A stretch of 64,000 nt of DNA from Linepithema humile (Eukaryota > Arthropoda > Insecta > Hymenoptera > Formicidae), in the NCBI RefSeq assembly GCF_040581485.1, contig NC_090131.1:9424001-9488000 (forward strand), read 5' to 3'. The notes below the pieces were generated by a model. That model worked only from the letters and a program-made list of their open reading frames with translations, was not told where the DNA came from and made no database searches. The translations under genes and the position numbers were made by a program. Of the stretch, positions 47,801 through 59,200 are shown piece by piece (the first letter of the stretch is position 1; each line of letters opens with the position of its first letter).

Positions 47801-49333
47801 AAACCTGGTCTAGACTATGGAGAAATTTTTTCACCAGTTATGAAGATGGACTCCATACGTATAATCCTGTCACTTGCAGCATTTTATAAGCTTGACATTG
47901 CCCATTTTGATGTTAAAACTGCTTTCTTATATGGAGACCTAAAAGAGGAACTTTATCTGGAACAGCCTGAGGGTTTCTGTGATGGAACTGGAAAAGTCTG
48001 CAGATTATTCAAAGGACTCTATGGATTAAAACAAGCATCAAGGGCATGGAACAACAAATTACATGGTTTCTTGACAGAATTTGGTTTTCAACAGGTAAAG
48101 TCAGATCATTGCGTATACTTCATGAAGAATCGTGAAATCATTGTCATCCTTGGTATCTATGTTGATGATGGTTTACTGTGCTGTAACTCAGAGTTGATAA
48201 AGGATGAAATACTTACCTATTTAAAGAAACTCCTCGAGATTCAGGTGGAAGATGCAAATTGTTTCGTCGGACTGGAGATAGATAGAGACAAAAGCAAAAA
48301 TACTCTAAAAATACACCAGAAGACATATATAAAGAGGATTCTAACCCGCTTCAACATGTTGGATTGCAAGACCATCGACACTCCTGCAGATGCCAATGTC
48401 AGACTAAGCAAACCAGTGGAAATTTCAAATGAATTGATGCCGTTTTCATATAGAGAAGTCGTCGGCAGTTTAATATATTTAATGACAGGCAGCAGACCAG
48501 ACATTGCCTTTGTAGTAAGTAAATTGAGTCAATTCATTGAATGCCATGATAAAACTCACTGGACAGCAATCAAGAGAATCTTGCGATATCTGAAAGGCTC
48601 AATAGATGTCGGAATCACTTATACTGCAAATGGAGACAATATTCTGCGAGGATACTGCGACTCTGACTATGCAGGTGACATCGATTCTAGAAGATCAACT
48701 TCTGGTTACATTTTCATGCTGAACGGAGGAGCTATCTCATAGAGTTCAAAGTTGCAAAAGACAGTGGCTTTGTCTACAACCGAAGCTGAATATATTGCTC
48801 TTGCTGAGTCTACCAAGCAATCGCTATGGCTTGGACAACTATTGACTGATTTAGGTTTGGTTTCAGATCCGATTTCAATACATTGTGACAACCAGGGAGC
48901 TCTGAAATTGGTTAAGAATCCTGAACATCACCAAAGGACAAAACACATAGATGTGAGATATCACTTTGTAAGGGAGGCAGAACGAGAAGGACGGATTGCA
49001 GTCAAATATCTGAAGACAGAAGATCAACTCGCAGATATACTTACAAAGCCACTTCATAGACCACGTTTTAAATACTGTTTAAACTTAATTCATTTATATG
49101 ATAATTAGAGCAAGAGGGCATGTTAATAAAAAGGTGCTCTACATTATCCGCGTATATAAAGTGCACACTAGATTCAACTAGTTTATTTGGTTTTCTACAT
49201 GATTTTTCTTATCTACATTATTTTGTATGTTCTATGTTTTTCTTCTGATTTTTCATGTAATGTGTGCGCTGCTAAATAAAAAGTTTCTTTGAAATAAAGA
49301 CTAAATAACTACGTTTATCCTGAAAAATCAACA
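44878..49333 (+). mobile_element. full-length Copia retrotransposon, identical LTRs
   Basis: LTRs 44878-45090 and 49121-49333, each 213 bp and identical by eye, begin TGTTAA and end TCAACA. The target duplication ATTAG is perfect (44873-44877, 49334-49338). A primer site GGTTATGGGCCCAG follows the 5' LTR, the copia-type initiator-tRNA site. A purine tract GAGCAAGAGGGCA precedes the 3' LTR. It lies in the linker between the MULE transposase and protease parts. Confidence 0.95.
45224..49108 (+). pseudogene. Copia gag-pol polyprotein, three nonsense codons
   Basis: One frame of 1295 codons. Order: gag (from MSDKVLYNLPTLTVESYQRW), zinc knuckle CWICGKQGHLKQNC, protease GDSGCSSHMA, integrase with its H/C finger and DDE (HADVCGK, FFSDNGKEF, NPQQNGRAERENR), reverse transcriptase with an intact YVDDGLL near 48158, and RNase H (SDYAGDIDSRRSTSGYI, TTEAEYIAL). 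Breaks: TAA at 45725-45727, TAG at 45791-45793, and TAG at 48740-48742 where the family has Trp. No frameshift. It cannot make a full polyprotein. Confidence 0.92.
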
Positions 49334-49338
49334 ATTAG

Positions 49339-51433
49339 TATAAGACTTGTCGATGCTATCTTCATTAATTTTATTATTAATTTGATTGTCTGTTTTTTGT
49401 TTAATTGTCATTGCTTTTTCGATGATTAGATAATCTTTAGATCTGTTCTCATTGGAAGGATAAACTTCGGAAAAATCGATGTCACTTGTCGAGTTTTTCG
49501 TCTCGTTATTCGTTAAGCTCTTTTGTTCATCGGTCGCATTGAGAGTATTTTCCGTTCCATATGTTGAATTCGTTTGTTTTGTATTATTTTCGCAACTCTG
49601 ATTGCTATCAATCGACGTAGTTAGAGTCGAGCTCAGTAAAATATCATTGCTTTCAATAGATCGAAGAGAATCATCTGTTTGTACCATTAAATTGTTTTCA
49701 GTTATATTCATGAATTCGGGTGATTCGCATTTTTTTTTAATTATTCCCAAACCACGCCAATTTTCAATTTCATTCCAATGACTATTTTCGGTTTTGTCAT
49801 CGTTTCGTTCAATAATAGGCTCATTAATAACAGTTTCACTGGCTGTTAGGGTTAACTTTCCTTTGATGTATTCAATATGCCTAAGTACGAACTTGTCGAC
49901 TCTCATTGGAAGTTCACCTTTAAACTCACGATTTTTAATATGGGCGAATTCTGCCTCCACAGAAGATGATGTCGCAATAACAACGTGGCGTTTGAAATAT
50001 GGAGACAGAATCCCCGTCCAAATTGGAGCATATGCGATCAGTTCTCTCACTGACTTCGCTGCTTGAAGGTTGTAAAATGCGTTAACAACCAGACCGTTTT
50101 TTGATGCAATAGCAACTTCCTCGGCTTCTCGATATAATTGGTGACTCCACTTGACCCAATTATCTGTTTTATTATTTTCGATATCATCGTCAGTGGGACG
50201 ATCAAATTCTATTGGTTCATTATCATCATCGTTTTCAATATCGTTATCAGTTTGATCTCTTATCATTTGATTTGCTTTTTGCAAGTGACTTTCAGATGCA
50301 ACTGAAATTCCATTCTCCATTTGACCTGTTGTTTCACTTAAAGCGACAACTAGTACCGATTTCAAGAAAGACTCGACCTCCTCGAATGTTTGCATTTGAT
50401 ATGCTTGCCCAATGCACCGAATATAAAACTGGCGAATTTTCATTGCTCTACCTTTCAAACAACGCCATTGCGATCAAGTGACTGACATCTAGACGAATAT
50501 AACACAAAGGTAGATCATGATTTTGGCGCAGGATAGCAACATCGTAACATGCTTGCATATAATTGAAAAGATGTCTGCAACCAGCAAACGATCGAGCGAT
50601 GCCGATTAGTAGAGCTCGGCTGAAATCACAGACAACCAATTGTGGTGGTGGAAAACCTTCTCGCAAAAGATTCGATAAAAATGCTGTGATCATGACTGCA
50701 TCCTGTCTCACTGATAGCATTTGAAATGCCGGGAAGCTTTCATTTCTTGTAACGCAAACTCCTTGATACAGAAATATATGAGGTGATTTCTGACCGTTAG
50801 GAAGTGTTAATTTATGGCATATACTTCCGGTTGCATCAAAAGTTAAATATGAAGTCGGATCTTTTTTTATCGTAACTTTGTATAGTAGCTTTTGCTCTTC
50901 CGACCAATATTGTACAAAGAAACTGTCGAGGCCAATCTCATGAATTACTTTGGGCAAAATCGAGTATTTTGCTCTTTGTAAATTATTGATCGGATCTTCA
51001 TTTTTAGATAAAGCTAATCGTTTGTAACTCTCTTCTTCTTTAGCTTTTCTTAAAACAGCGCTGCTATAAATGGTGGGAGGAACCTTATCACCAAACTTCA
51101 TTAGAAGCTTACGTTCGTTGTAACGCCATGAGGTAGCGCTTTTTCGACAATCTAACAATTCACTAGCGACTTCTCGACGCCGTTGACCAGCCAGATATCT
51201 TTTCTTCTTGTGTTGTGTGGTCGCAAAGCTTCCAGTGATAGTACAAAAGAACAGTATGTCGGCATCTTTTGCTGGTTTTTTATAAGCCGAACCTTTCAAA
51301 ACAGTTCCACACTCTTTGCACTTCGCCACGAACGTGTAATAGCATTTAGCATCGAAATTTTCGAAAACTTTCGCACGTTTAAATGAGAACGCACAAGTAA
51401 TTTTGTGTTGCTCCCATATCTTTTTTGCGAATA
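49339..51433 (-). pseudogene. MULE transposase, NOF-like, with frameshift; N-terminus lost
   Basis: From 51433 leftward: CAFSFKRAKVFE, a CKECGTVLKG zinc-binding pair, HKKKRYLAGQRRREVASELL, then the MULE core with Asp in YLTFDATGS (about 50836), Asp in VVCDFSRALL (about 50626) and Glu in SSVEAEFAHIKN (about 49950). A frameshift near 50460-50475 splits it (LIAMALFER then CLKGRAMKIRQFYIRC). A Ser/Asn/Glu-rich linker follows and leads, across the Copia insertion (same frame: SIDKSYTN then VTKK), to the protease half at 44220-44872. The N-terminus begins abruptly at the mariner-derived element. NOF/Phantom-like MULEs are the nearest family I know. Confidence 0.8.
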
Positions 51434-51435
51434 TA

Positions 51436-52753
51436 CAGGGTGTCCCAGACTTACCGAATAACCGGTTCAGGGTAGACTCCTGACGTTGTTCTGAGACGAA
51501 AGTTCCTTTGGCAAAATGTCGAGGGTGTCGTAATTTCGGCGTTATGAAGGGTAAAAGTTCCCCAATCGATGCGCTGAATTTTCCCGCGCTCAGGGACATC
51601 GCACATCAAAGGAGCCCCGTGCATCGCGCAACGATTAACTCGATCGAGCGCGTTTCTCGCGATTGTTCACGCATTCACTGTTCACTGTTTCACAGTACTT
51701 CACAGGAAAAATGGAGTCAGATCTGCCAGAGATTTCGCCGGCCAGTGCACAGGCGCATTCCGCGTACGATTTATCTATCCGCGTATCTCGCGTTTAACCC
51801 GCGATGCGTTTTTGCGTACGTGTGTGGCGAGGCTATCGTCGCGTTTCGACACTTTCTTCGCGACATTGACATTCGTATGACCGACAAAAAAGGACGGACT
51901 GATCGCTCACCGAATTGCACGAAATCACGACACGCGCGCGGAACTGTCAAGCACTAGCGTGAAGCGTCGTGCGCTCCCGCGATAGAAAATCGATATAAGC
52001 ACTGCGAGATATGACCTATCGCGTCTTACGTCAATACGGAGCAATCAATGTAAGATATGAAATAAGAAATAATTTTAATTTTTTATTAAAAATGTAAATT
52101 TTATTTTTGTTTAAAAAAACGTCGTATCTTATATCGATTGCTCCGTATCGACGTAAGACGCGGTAAGTCACACCTCGCAGCGCTCATATCGATTTTCTAT
52201 CGCGGGAGCGCGGGGCGCTTCACGCTAGTGCTTGACAGTTCCGCGCGCGTGTCGTGATTTCGTGCAATTCGGTGAGCAATCGGTCCGTCCTTTTTTGTCG
52301 GTCATACGAATGTCAATGTCGCGAAGAAAAAATGTCGAAAAGTGACGCGACGATAGCCTCGCCACACACGTGTGCGAAAACGCGTCGCGCGTTAAACGCG
52401 AGATACGCGGATAGATAAATCGTACGCGGAGTGCGCCCGTGCACTGGCCGGCGAGGTCTCCGACGGATCTGACTCCATTCTTCCTGTGGAGTACTGTGAA
52501 ACAGTAAACAGTAAATGCGTGAACAATCGCGAGAAACGCGCTCGATCGAATCAATCGTTGCGCGAAGCACGGGGCTCCTTTGATGTGCGATGTCCCTGAG
52601 CGCCGGAAAATTCAGCGCATCGATTGGGGAACTTTTGCTCTTCATAACGTCAAAATTACGACACCCTCAACATTTTGCCAAAGGAACTTTCGTCTCAGAA
52701 CAACGTCAGGAGTCTACCCTAAACCGGTTATTCGGTAAGTCTGGGACACCCTG
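51436..52753. mobile_element. 1.3-kb mariner derivative, two arms only
   Basis: Same ends, same arms and same order as 41291-44217, but the two arms meet at an AT-rich centre (about 52060-52110) with no transposase. Flanked by TA. Its ORFs are shadows of the arms. Confidence 0.9.
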
Positions 52754-52755
52754 TA

Positions 52756-53051
52756 TATTCATAGACACGACAATCTTGACTGATCCAAACTACGTAACAA
52801 AAAATACTATGCATCAACAGTATACTTTAAACTCAATGCCGCGCATAATTCTGATACAGAAAAAAAAGTTCAGTTTGATTGGTGTTATATCCTATGAATC
52901 CAAAACATCTTTGCATGATGGCCATTACATTGCTTTTGTTGTTGCAGGTATACAATGGTACATGTATGGTGATTTATTGACTGCACGAAAAGTTTGTGAC
53001 TCAACACAACATGTTACCCCTCACGTAATAATGTACAAACGAGAGGAATAA
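52756..53051 (+). pseudogene. ubiquitin-specific-protease-like domain, C-terminal half
   Basis: The + strand reads IFIDTTILTDPNYV, then LIGVISYESK and SLHDGHYIAFVVAG with WYMYGDLL, the His box and downstream Trp/Tyr of ubiquitin-specific proteases. It ends with TAA at 53049-53051. It lies on the strand opposite to the Cys half. Inverting the segment between the two mariner copies would put them on the same strand, and with one TA removed, GPH joins IFID in frame. Confidence 0.72.
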
Positions 53052-53142
53052 TAAAAAAACATGGATTTTCGCTGTTGTTTGGCAAACGTGAGAACATAAC
53101 GAAGTTCGTCCGTCTAAGTACATATATAACTATATACATATA

Positions 53143-53603
53143 CAGGGTGTCTGGCAATAATTGCCCCACCGGTCATGTACAGGTAGAGAAGGTCAAATCG
53201 AGTAGAAAAGTCCTTTACCATTTTTTGATTTTTGTAATAAGTACTAAGTAATTAACGAAAAAAGATTGGTGAATCCGTGCAAGTAAAGCGCGCGCAGCGA
53301 GAAGGACATCCCACTGCTATGCGATCACTAGGCGCGCGATGAAGCGTTGGGAGGAGCGCTCTACAAATGACAATGGCAACATACGAGCGGCGCGTAACGC
53401 TAGATCCTTGTGTCCTAGTGATCGCGTAGCAGTGGGACGTCCTTCTCACCGCGCGCGCTTTACTCGCGCGGATTCGCCGATCTTTTTTCGTTAATTACTC
53501 AGTACTTATTATGAAAATTAAAAAATGGTAAAGGACTTTTCTACTCGATTTGACCTCCTCTACCTGTATATGACCGGTGGGGCGATTATTGCCAGACACC
53601 CTG
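53143..53603. mobile_element. palindromic TA-flanked MITE (CAGGGTGTCTGG ends)
   Basis: CAGGGTGTCTGGCAATAATT and its inverse are bordered by TA; arms are about 190 bases, and the GC-rich inner part (GCGCGCGC) also pairs. Confidence 0.85.
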
Positions 53604-53609
53604 TATAAC

Positions 53610-54571
53610 AAAATTTAAAACAAAGTTGAATACTTAACAAAAACAAAAAAAATGTAAACAATAAAAATTAAAAAAAAATTTTTAATGTAGTAAGTAGAAA
53701 TAAAAAAAAATAGATATAATTTGGGACCAAAAACGTTTTTCATTATATTTTTATCAGCAAAAAAACAAAATAATTTAAAAAAAGCACAAAAAAACAAAAA
53801 ATAAAAAAACAAAAACCAAAAAAAAAATAAAACAAATGGAGCTACAAAACTTTCTACGTCCTCGTCGTTAGCTCCGGGTAACGCTGAAGGGAAGTTATAG
53901 AATTCGGGAAACTTCATTTTTTTTTTCATTATTTATATATTTCATGATCAAATTCCATAGGCTTCTTTGTTTCGCCTCGCAGCGCTTAGAATGTTAACAA
54001 TTATCGTTAGAACTCTTCGGGGGACATTCAGAACTCTTGAGAGAACTGCCGATTATTGAAAAAAAATTTTACCCCTGTGGAACTTAGAAAATTTTCGGAT
54101 CCGTAACTTCAATCGCCCAGAACTTTTTTGTTTCGCCTCGCAGCGCTTGGATTTATAATAATTATCGTTAGAACTCTTCCGGGGGCCATCAGAACTGTTG
54201 ACAGAACTGTCGATTGCCGAATAGAATTTTTTACTCTGTGGGACTTAGAAAATTTTCGAATATGAAACTTCAACAATTATCAAATTTGTAAAAAATAAAA
54301 TTTCTATTGAGAGTTCCAGTGGCCCCCCAAATAGTTCTATAAATTTTTCTTATGACTTTTTTTTATTAGTCTAATATTTACGGCTGTATTACGGCGCAAA
54401 AATTGAAAAATGTGAAGTTGGCCCCCAAAAAAAAGAAAAAAAAAATTCGTGCGTAGAAAAACAGAACTATTGATAAAACTTACATAGAACTTCAGAACTA
54501 TGTGGGGGGCAACTAGAACTCTTGTTATTTTTTTATTTTTTCCACTTTGGGGGGCTAACTTCCTGAACCCA
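53610..54571. repeat. A-rich spacer and AGAACT word-rich tandem pair
   Basis: 53610-53860 is A-rich simple sequence that gives a false ORF. From 53971 a unit of about 161 bases starting TTCGCCTCGCAGCGCTT is repeated at 54132; both units and the DNA up to 54530 contain many AGAACTNTT words. GGGGGGC/GCCCCCC runs mark its right part. Confidence 0.5.
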
Positions 54572-55446
54572 AGAAAGTTCCGTAATGGTCAAATATCTTG
54601 GAAAATAATGATTATGGAAGAAAATGTTCAATACAAAAGTTTTAGTATATTAAGTGGTCTATTATATGGTTATATTGAAATGACCTTCATGTAACCTTGA
54701 AAGACACCGCAAAGGTCAACTTTGAAATCTTAAATAAAAACTCCTATTTTCTATTACATATTCTTAAAGCTGGTGTCAAGACGTTTCCGAAACAATATAA
54801 TAAAGTTATTTTTCATTAAGTACTTTTCGAGTTATGAGGCTTGAAAGTTACAGCATTTTGACATAAAATACAAAATATCTTGTAAAACATTCATTTTTCG
54901 GGAATCTTACCTTAATACTTTTATGCATAAAATAATGAGACAAATCAATTAATATAAAGAAAACACATAGCTGCTTTAAAAAAAAAATATGCAGCTGCAT
55001 GTTGCAAATTACATATTTTTTCTTAAAATCAACAATGTGTTTTCTTTATATCAATTGATTTGTCTCATTATTTTATGCATAAAAGTATTAAGGTAAGATT
55101 CCCGAAAATTGAATGTTTTACAAGATATTTTGTATTTTATGTCAAAATGCTGTAACTTTCAAGCCTCATAACTCGAAAAGTATTTAATAAAAAATAACTT
55201 CATTATAGTGTTTCGGAAACGTCTTGACACCAGCTTTAAGAATATGTAATAGAAAATAGAAGTAATAGAAAATAGGAGTTTCCATTTAAGATTTCAAAGT
55301 TGACCTTTGCGGTGTCCTTCAAGGTCACATAAAGGTCATTTTAATATAACCATATAATAAACCACTTAATAAACTAAAACTTTTGTATTAAACATTTTCT
55401 TCCATAATCATTATTTTCCAAGATATTTGACCGTTACGGAACTTTC
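54572..55446. mobile_element. palindromic element sharing its core with two other MITEs
   Basis: GAAAGTTCCGTAATGGTCAA pairs with its inverse ending at 55446; arms are about 410 bases. The core (about 54760-55215, GTACTTTTCGAGTTATGAGG ...) is the one in 6739-7609 and 26332-27213, but CAGGGTG ends are lacking. Confidence 0.7.
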
Positions 55447-56091
55447 TCCCATCACTGTATAAGATTACCGCTTTTTGATTACCTCACCTTTCTCGGATCG
55501 ACAACTCGAATCGAATTCTAGTGTTGTAGATTGGTGAACATTGTGATTAACGCAGGCAGTAAAGTGTGAGTTTTGTGCTGTGATTCTCTCTTAAAAAACG
55601 GAAAATGGCGCATAAGCGATAACATGATATAAGGCGTCAGAAACTATTAAATTGACAGATAATTATTAAAATCTAAAATTATTATATCATACGCATCTTT
55701 TTATATATATCATAAATAAGGTTATATTTGAGAGATGTTGGCTAGAACACCACTACTACAATTTTTATTTATATATTTTATATTAATTTTTGTGCTATAT
55801 ATATATTTATAGCACAATTATATATATGGGGCATTCTTTCTCAACTTTACACCCATGTTGCCCATTTTCTATTTGATCTAAAAATTTTTGAAAAAATCTT
55901 AAAATTTACAGAAAAATGTAAGCTTTCCAATGGCGCGTGGCAAAATTATCAAATTCAATTGGATCATACTTAAAATTTCAGAAATCCGAAAAAAAATAAA
56001 AACGGTAATTATTCAAGTGTAGCGATTATTCATTCGACGTTTTTCTCTTCCAATTAACACTTTCGAGTACTCTGTTTATCTGTGCACTGTC
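55447..56091. other. gene-free DNA
   Basis: No supported gene or repeat apart from TA-rich runs near 55800. Confidence 0.5.
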
Positions 56092-56290
56092 ACATCCCTA
56101 ACAGCACATGTAGATACTGAGAACAATCTGAGAATATCGCAAAAGTATAATTGTAATATTCTCAGAACATTCTCAAATGTACTGCGATGTACGTAATACG
56201 TTCTAGGAATCATCGTATGTCCGCGGTACCATCTTCCATAGAATTTCGCAGGAAGGTCTATAGTTTAAAGACAGTATCAAGATAGGATAA
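56092..56290 (-). repeat. word-rich repeat with TTCTCAG words, copy 2
   Basis: Inverse of 33693-33893. It starts TCCCTAACAGCACATG. The Copia element begins exactly within its end, after GATAGGATAA. Confidence 0.6.
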
Positions 56291-59200
56291 TGTAGGAATT
56301 TAGTTATATAATTATCGGTGCTGCCATCTATGTGTCACCAGCAATTAGGATTTAATGCATGAGATGGCCACACTCACTTTAACTTTGCACTGTTCTGTTG
56401 TAGTCGTTACATACGTATCTCTGATAAGTGTTCCGAAAGCTAATTCAATAAACAGTCCAATATATATTAATATATATATAAATGGGTATATACATTTGCC
56501 TGTATATCGAACTTGTGAATTTTCTTTTTTTGTAAAAACATTAAACTGTGCATTCTGTTCGCATCATAATCTTTCTTGTTCATTTTAAAACGAACCACGC
56601 TTTCAACAACAAGGTTATGGGCCCAGTGCCGCGTGGTGAAGCGAACAGGAAATAACGAAAAATGACGGACGGGCAGCAATACACGACAGAAAACTTAGAA
56701 GATATTCAGGTATCTACTAACAAAGTTCCAAAATTAACACTGACTAATTATTTGGAATGGAAACAGAGAATTCGATTGTTGTTGAGGCAACGAGGCTGCT
56801 TAAAACTAATCGACGGCACGGAGTCTCCGCCGGGATCGGATGCCTCGACGAAAGAAATCGAAATATACCAACGTAAAGAAGACCGAGCAGTTACTACGAT
56901 TTTGTTGAGTTGCTCCAACGAAATATTGGCCATTTTAGACGACTCAGATACTGCGATACAGACTTGGACTAAAATAAAGGAACACTTTGAGCCAACTACT
57001 AGAGCGAGGTTAGCCGGCCTATTTGATGAATTTTACGAAATGAGATTCAAACCAGATGACGAATCTATAGGTATGTACATTGGTCGGATAAAGAAAAAGG
57101 TTAATGATATGGTAGAAGCTGGATTCATATACTCGGAGCAAATGGTAACATTTCAATTAATTAGACGCCTTCCAAAAGAGTATGATAGCATAGTTCAAGC
57201 TCTGCATAGAATATCGGACAAGGATTTCAAGGTTGACCACATTGCAGAGGCCTTGATAGCGGAGGAATGTCGTATTAAACAAAGAGCTCGAGACGATAAA
57301 GTTGATGATGTCAACAACGCTTTAACTACAGGTAACCAGAAGAATAAAGGATATCAAAGACAGGGGCCACAACAAAATAAGGCTCAATCACCGCAACAAA
57401 GAGGTCAAATTAAGTGCTTCAGATGTGGAAAAGAGGGACACATGGCCAAGGATTGTCGAAACAAATTTAAAGGCAATGCACGTACAGCAAAGGGGGACGA
57501 GACAGGATTCTTTGTAACAATACCACATTGTTTACAATCACAAACTACTAAGAATAAGTGGATAGTCGATTCCGGTGCAAGTGCACATTTCTGCAATGAC
57601 ATCTCACTGTTTAAGAATTTTCAAGAAATTCGATTGAATGTGAAAGTTGCTGATCTTAATACGATGAGTAAGGTAAAGGGTCGTGGAGACGTTACTCTTA
57701 ACTTAAAGGTAGGAAACGGGCGAAAAACTCTTCACCTGTATAACGTCCTATATGCTCCTACTTTCAGAATTAACTTGTTATCTGGAGTAAAGTTAGTTCA
57801 AGGAAATCATCACGCAGTGATCACCGAAAATGCCTGTCGCATCTACAAACCAAATTGGAAATTTTTCTTCGCAGCATTCTTAAAGAATGGAATGTACATA
57901 GTACCTGTTATATCCGACGTGGACGAGACTACCGCAAGTGTGTTAAAGGTGGACACAGACATTAACTTATGGCATCGCCGCTTGACACACTTAAATAATA
58001 GTACTATTAGACAAATGATTCAAAAGAAAGCAGTAACGGGAGCCTCTCTCTCAGGAACCGAAAAAGGAAAAGACTGCTTAATCTGTCCAATGGCAAAATC
58101 TACTCGTAACTCATTTAAACCACTTCCCGAACGAGTGAGTAAGGATATTCTGGAACTAACACACATGGACATATGGGGACCATCCAAGGTCAAGACAATG
58201 CGAGGCTTTAGATATTTTCTTTCAATCATTGACGATTTTTCAAGAAAAGCGACTGTTTACTTATTAAAAGAAAAATCGGAAGCGTTCACCTATTTTAAGG
58301 AGTACATGACTAAGGCTGAACGTCAAACAGGAAAGAAACTAAAACGGATCCGTACCGACAACGGTAAGGAATTTATAAACAACGATTTTGAAAAATTTCT
58401 TCGTCAACACGGAATCAAGGCTGAACGTACATCGCATTATACTCCTGAACAAAATGGTATATGTGAAAGATTCAACCGCACCATCATGGAGGGTGTGCGA
58501 GCAGCACTACTTGACTCAGGTCTCCCTGAGAGATTTTGGGGTGAATTACTAATAGCAAGTACCCATGTTCGTAATCGTTGCAGTCACAGAACACTACATA
58601 TGGCTACACCTCTAGAAAAATGGACGAACAAAAGACCGTCAATTGGTCACTTGAGAACTCTAGGTTGTCGAGCCTATGTACACAGACCAAAGGTGACGAG
58701 ATCAAAATTAGAGTCCAGAGCTGACATTGGATATCTGGTTGGATACTCCCTTTGCACAAGGGGATACCGGGTCTGGATTCCAAAGCTAAATGAAGTAAAG
58801 GACACTATCCACGTTAGATTCGAAGAGTCGATCATGTATAAGGACGACATCCAACAACGAAGAAAGTCACAAGATCAATCATCTAAGGATACACTACTAT
58901 ACAATGACGAAAGCGAATTGGACATGACAACAGGAGAAAAAAAAGTCGAAATACTCCCCATTGACAATGCTGATGTGCCGCTATCTCCCCTCAAAATAGA
59001 GAGAATATTAGGTAGGAGAAAATTGAATAACCGCATAGAAGTTTTCTATTATTTGACTCGTAACCCAGATGGTAAGCGAGAACGAATGAGATCTTTAGCA
59101 GATGTCCGAAAATATTGTGAAGAGCATTCAATCGAATACCGTCCAGAAGAATTCGACTTCAATACTAAAGAAGAAATCGAGCACTTGCCAACTCTCAAAC

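Noticed and set aside
53615..53929. 104-residue - strand ORF rich in Phe
   Set aside because: It is the translation of an A-rich low-complexity run.
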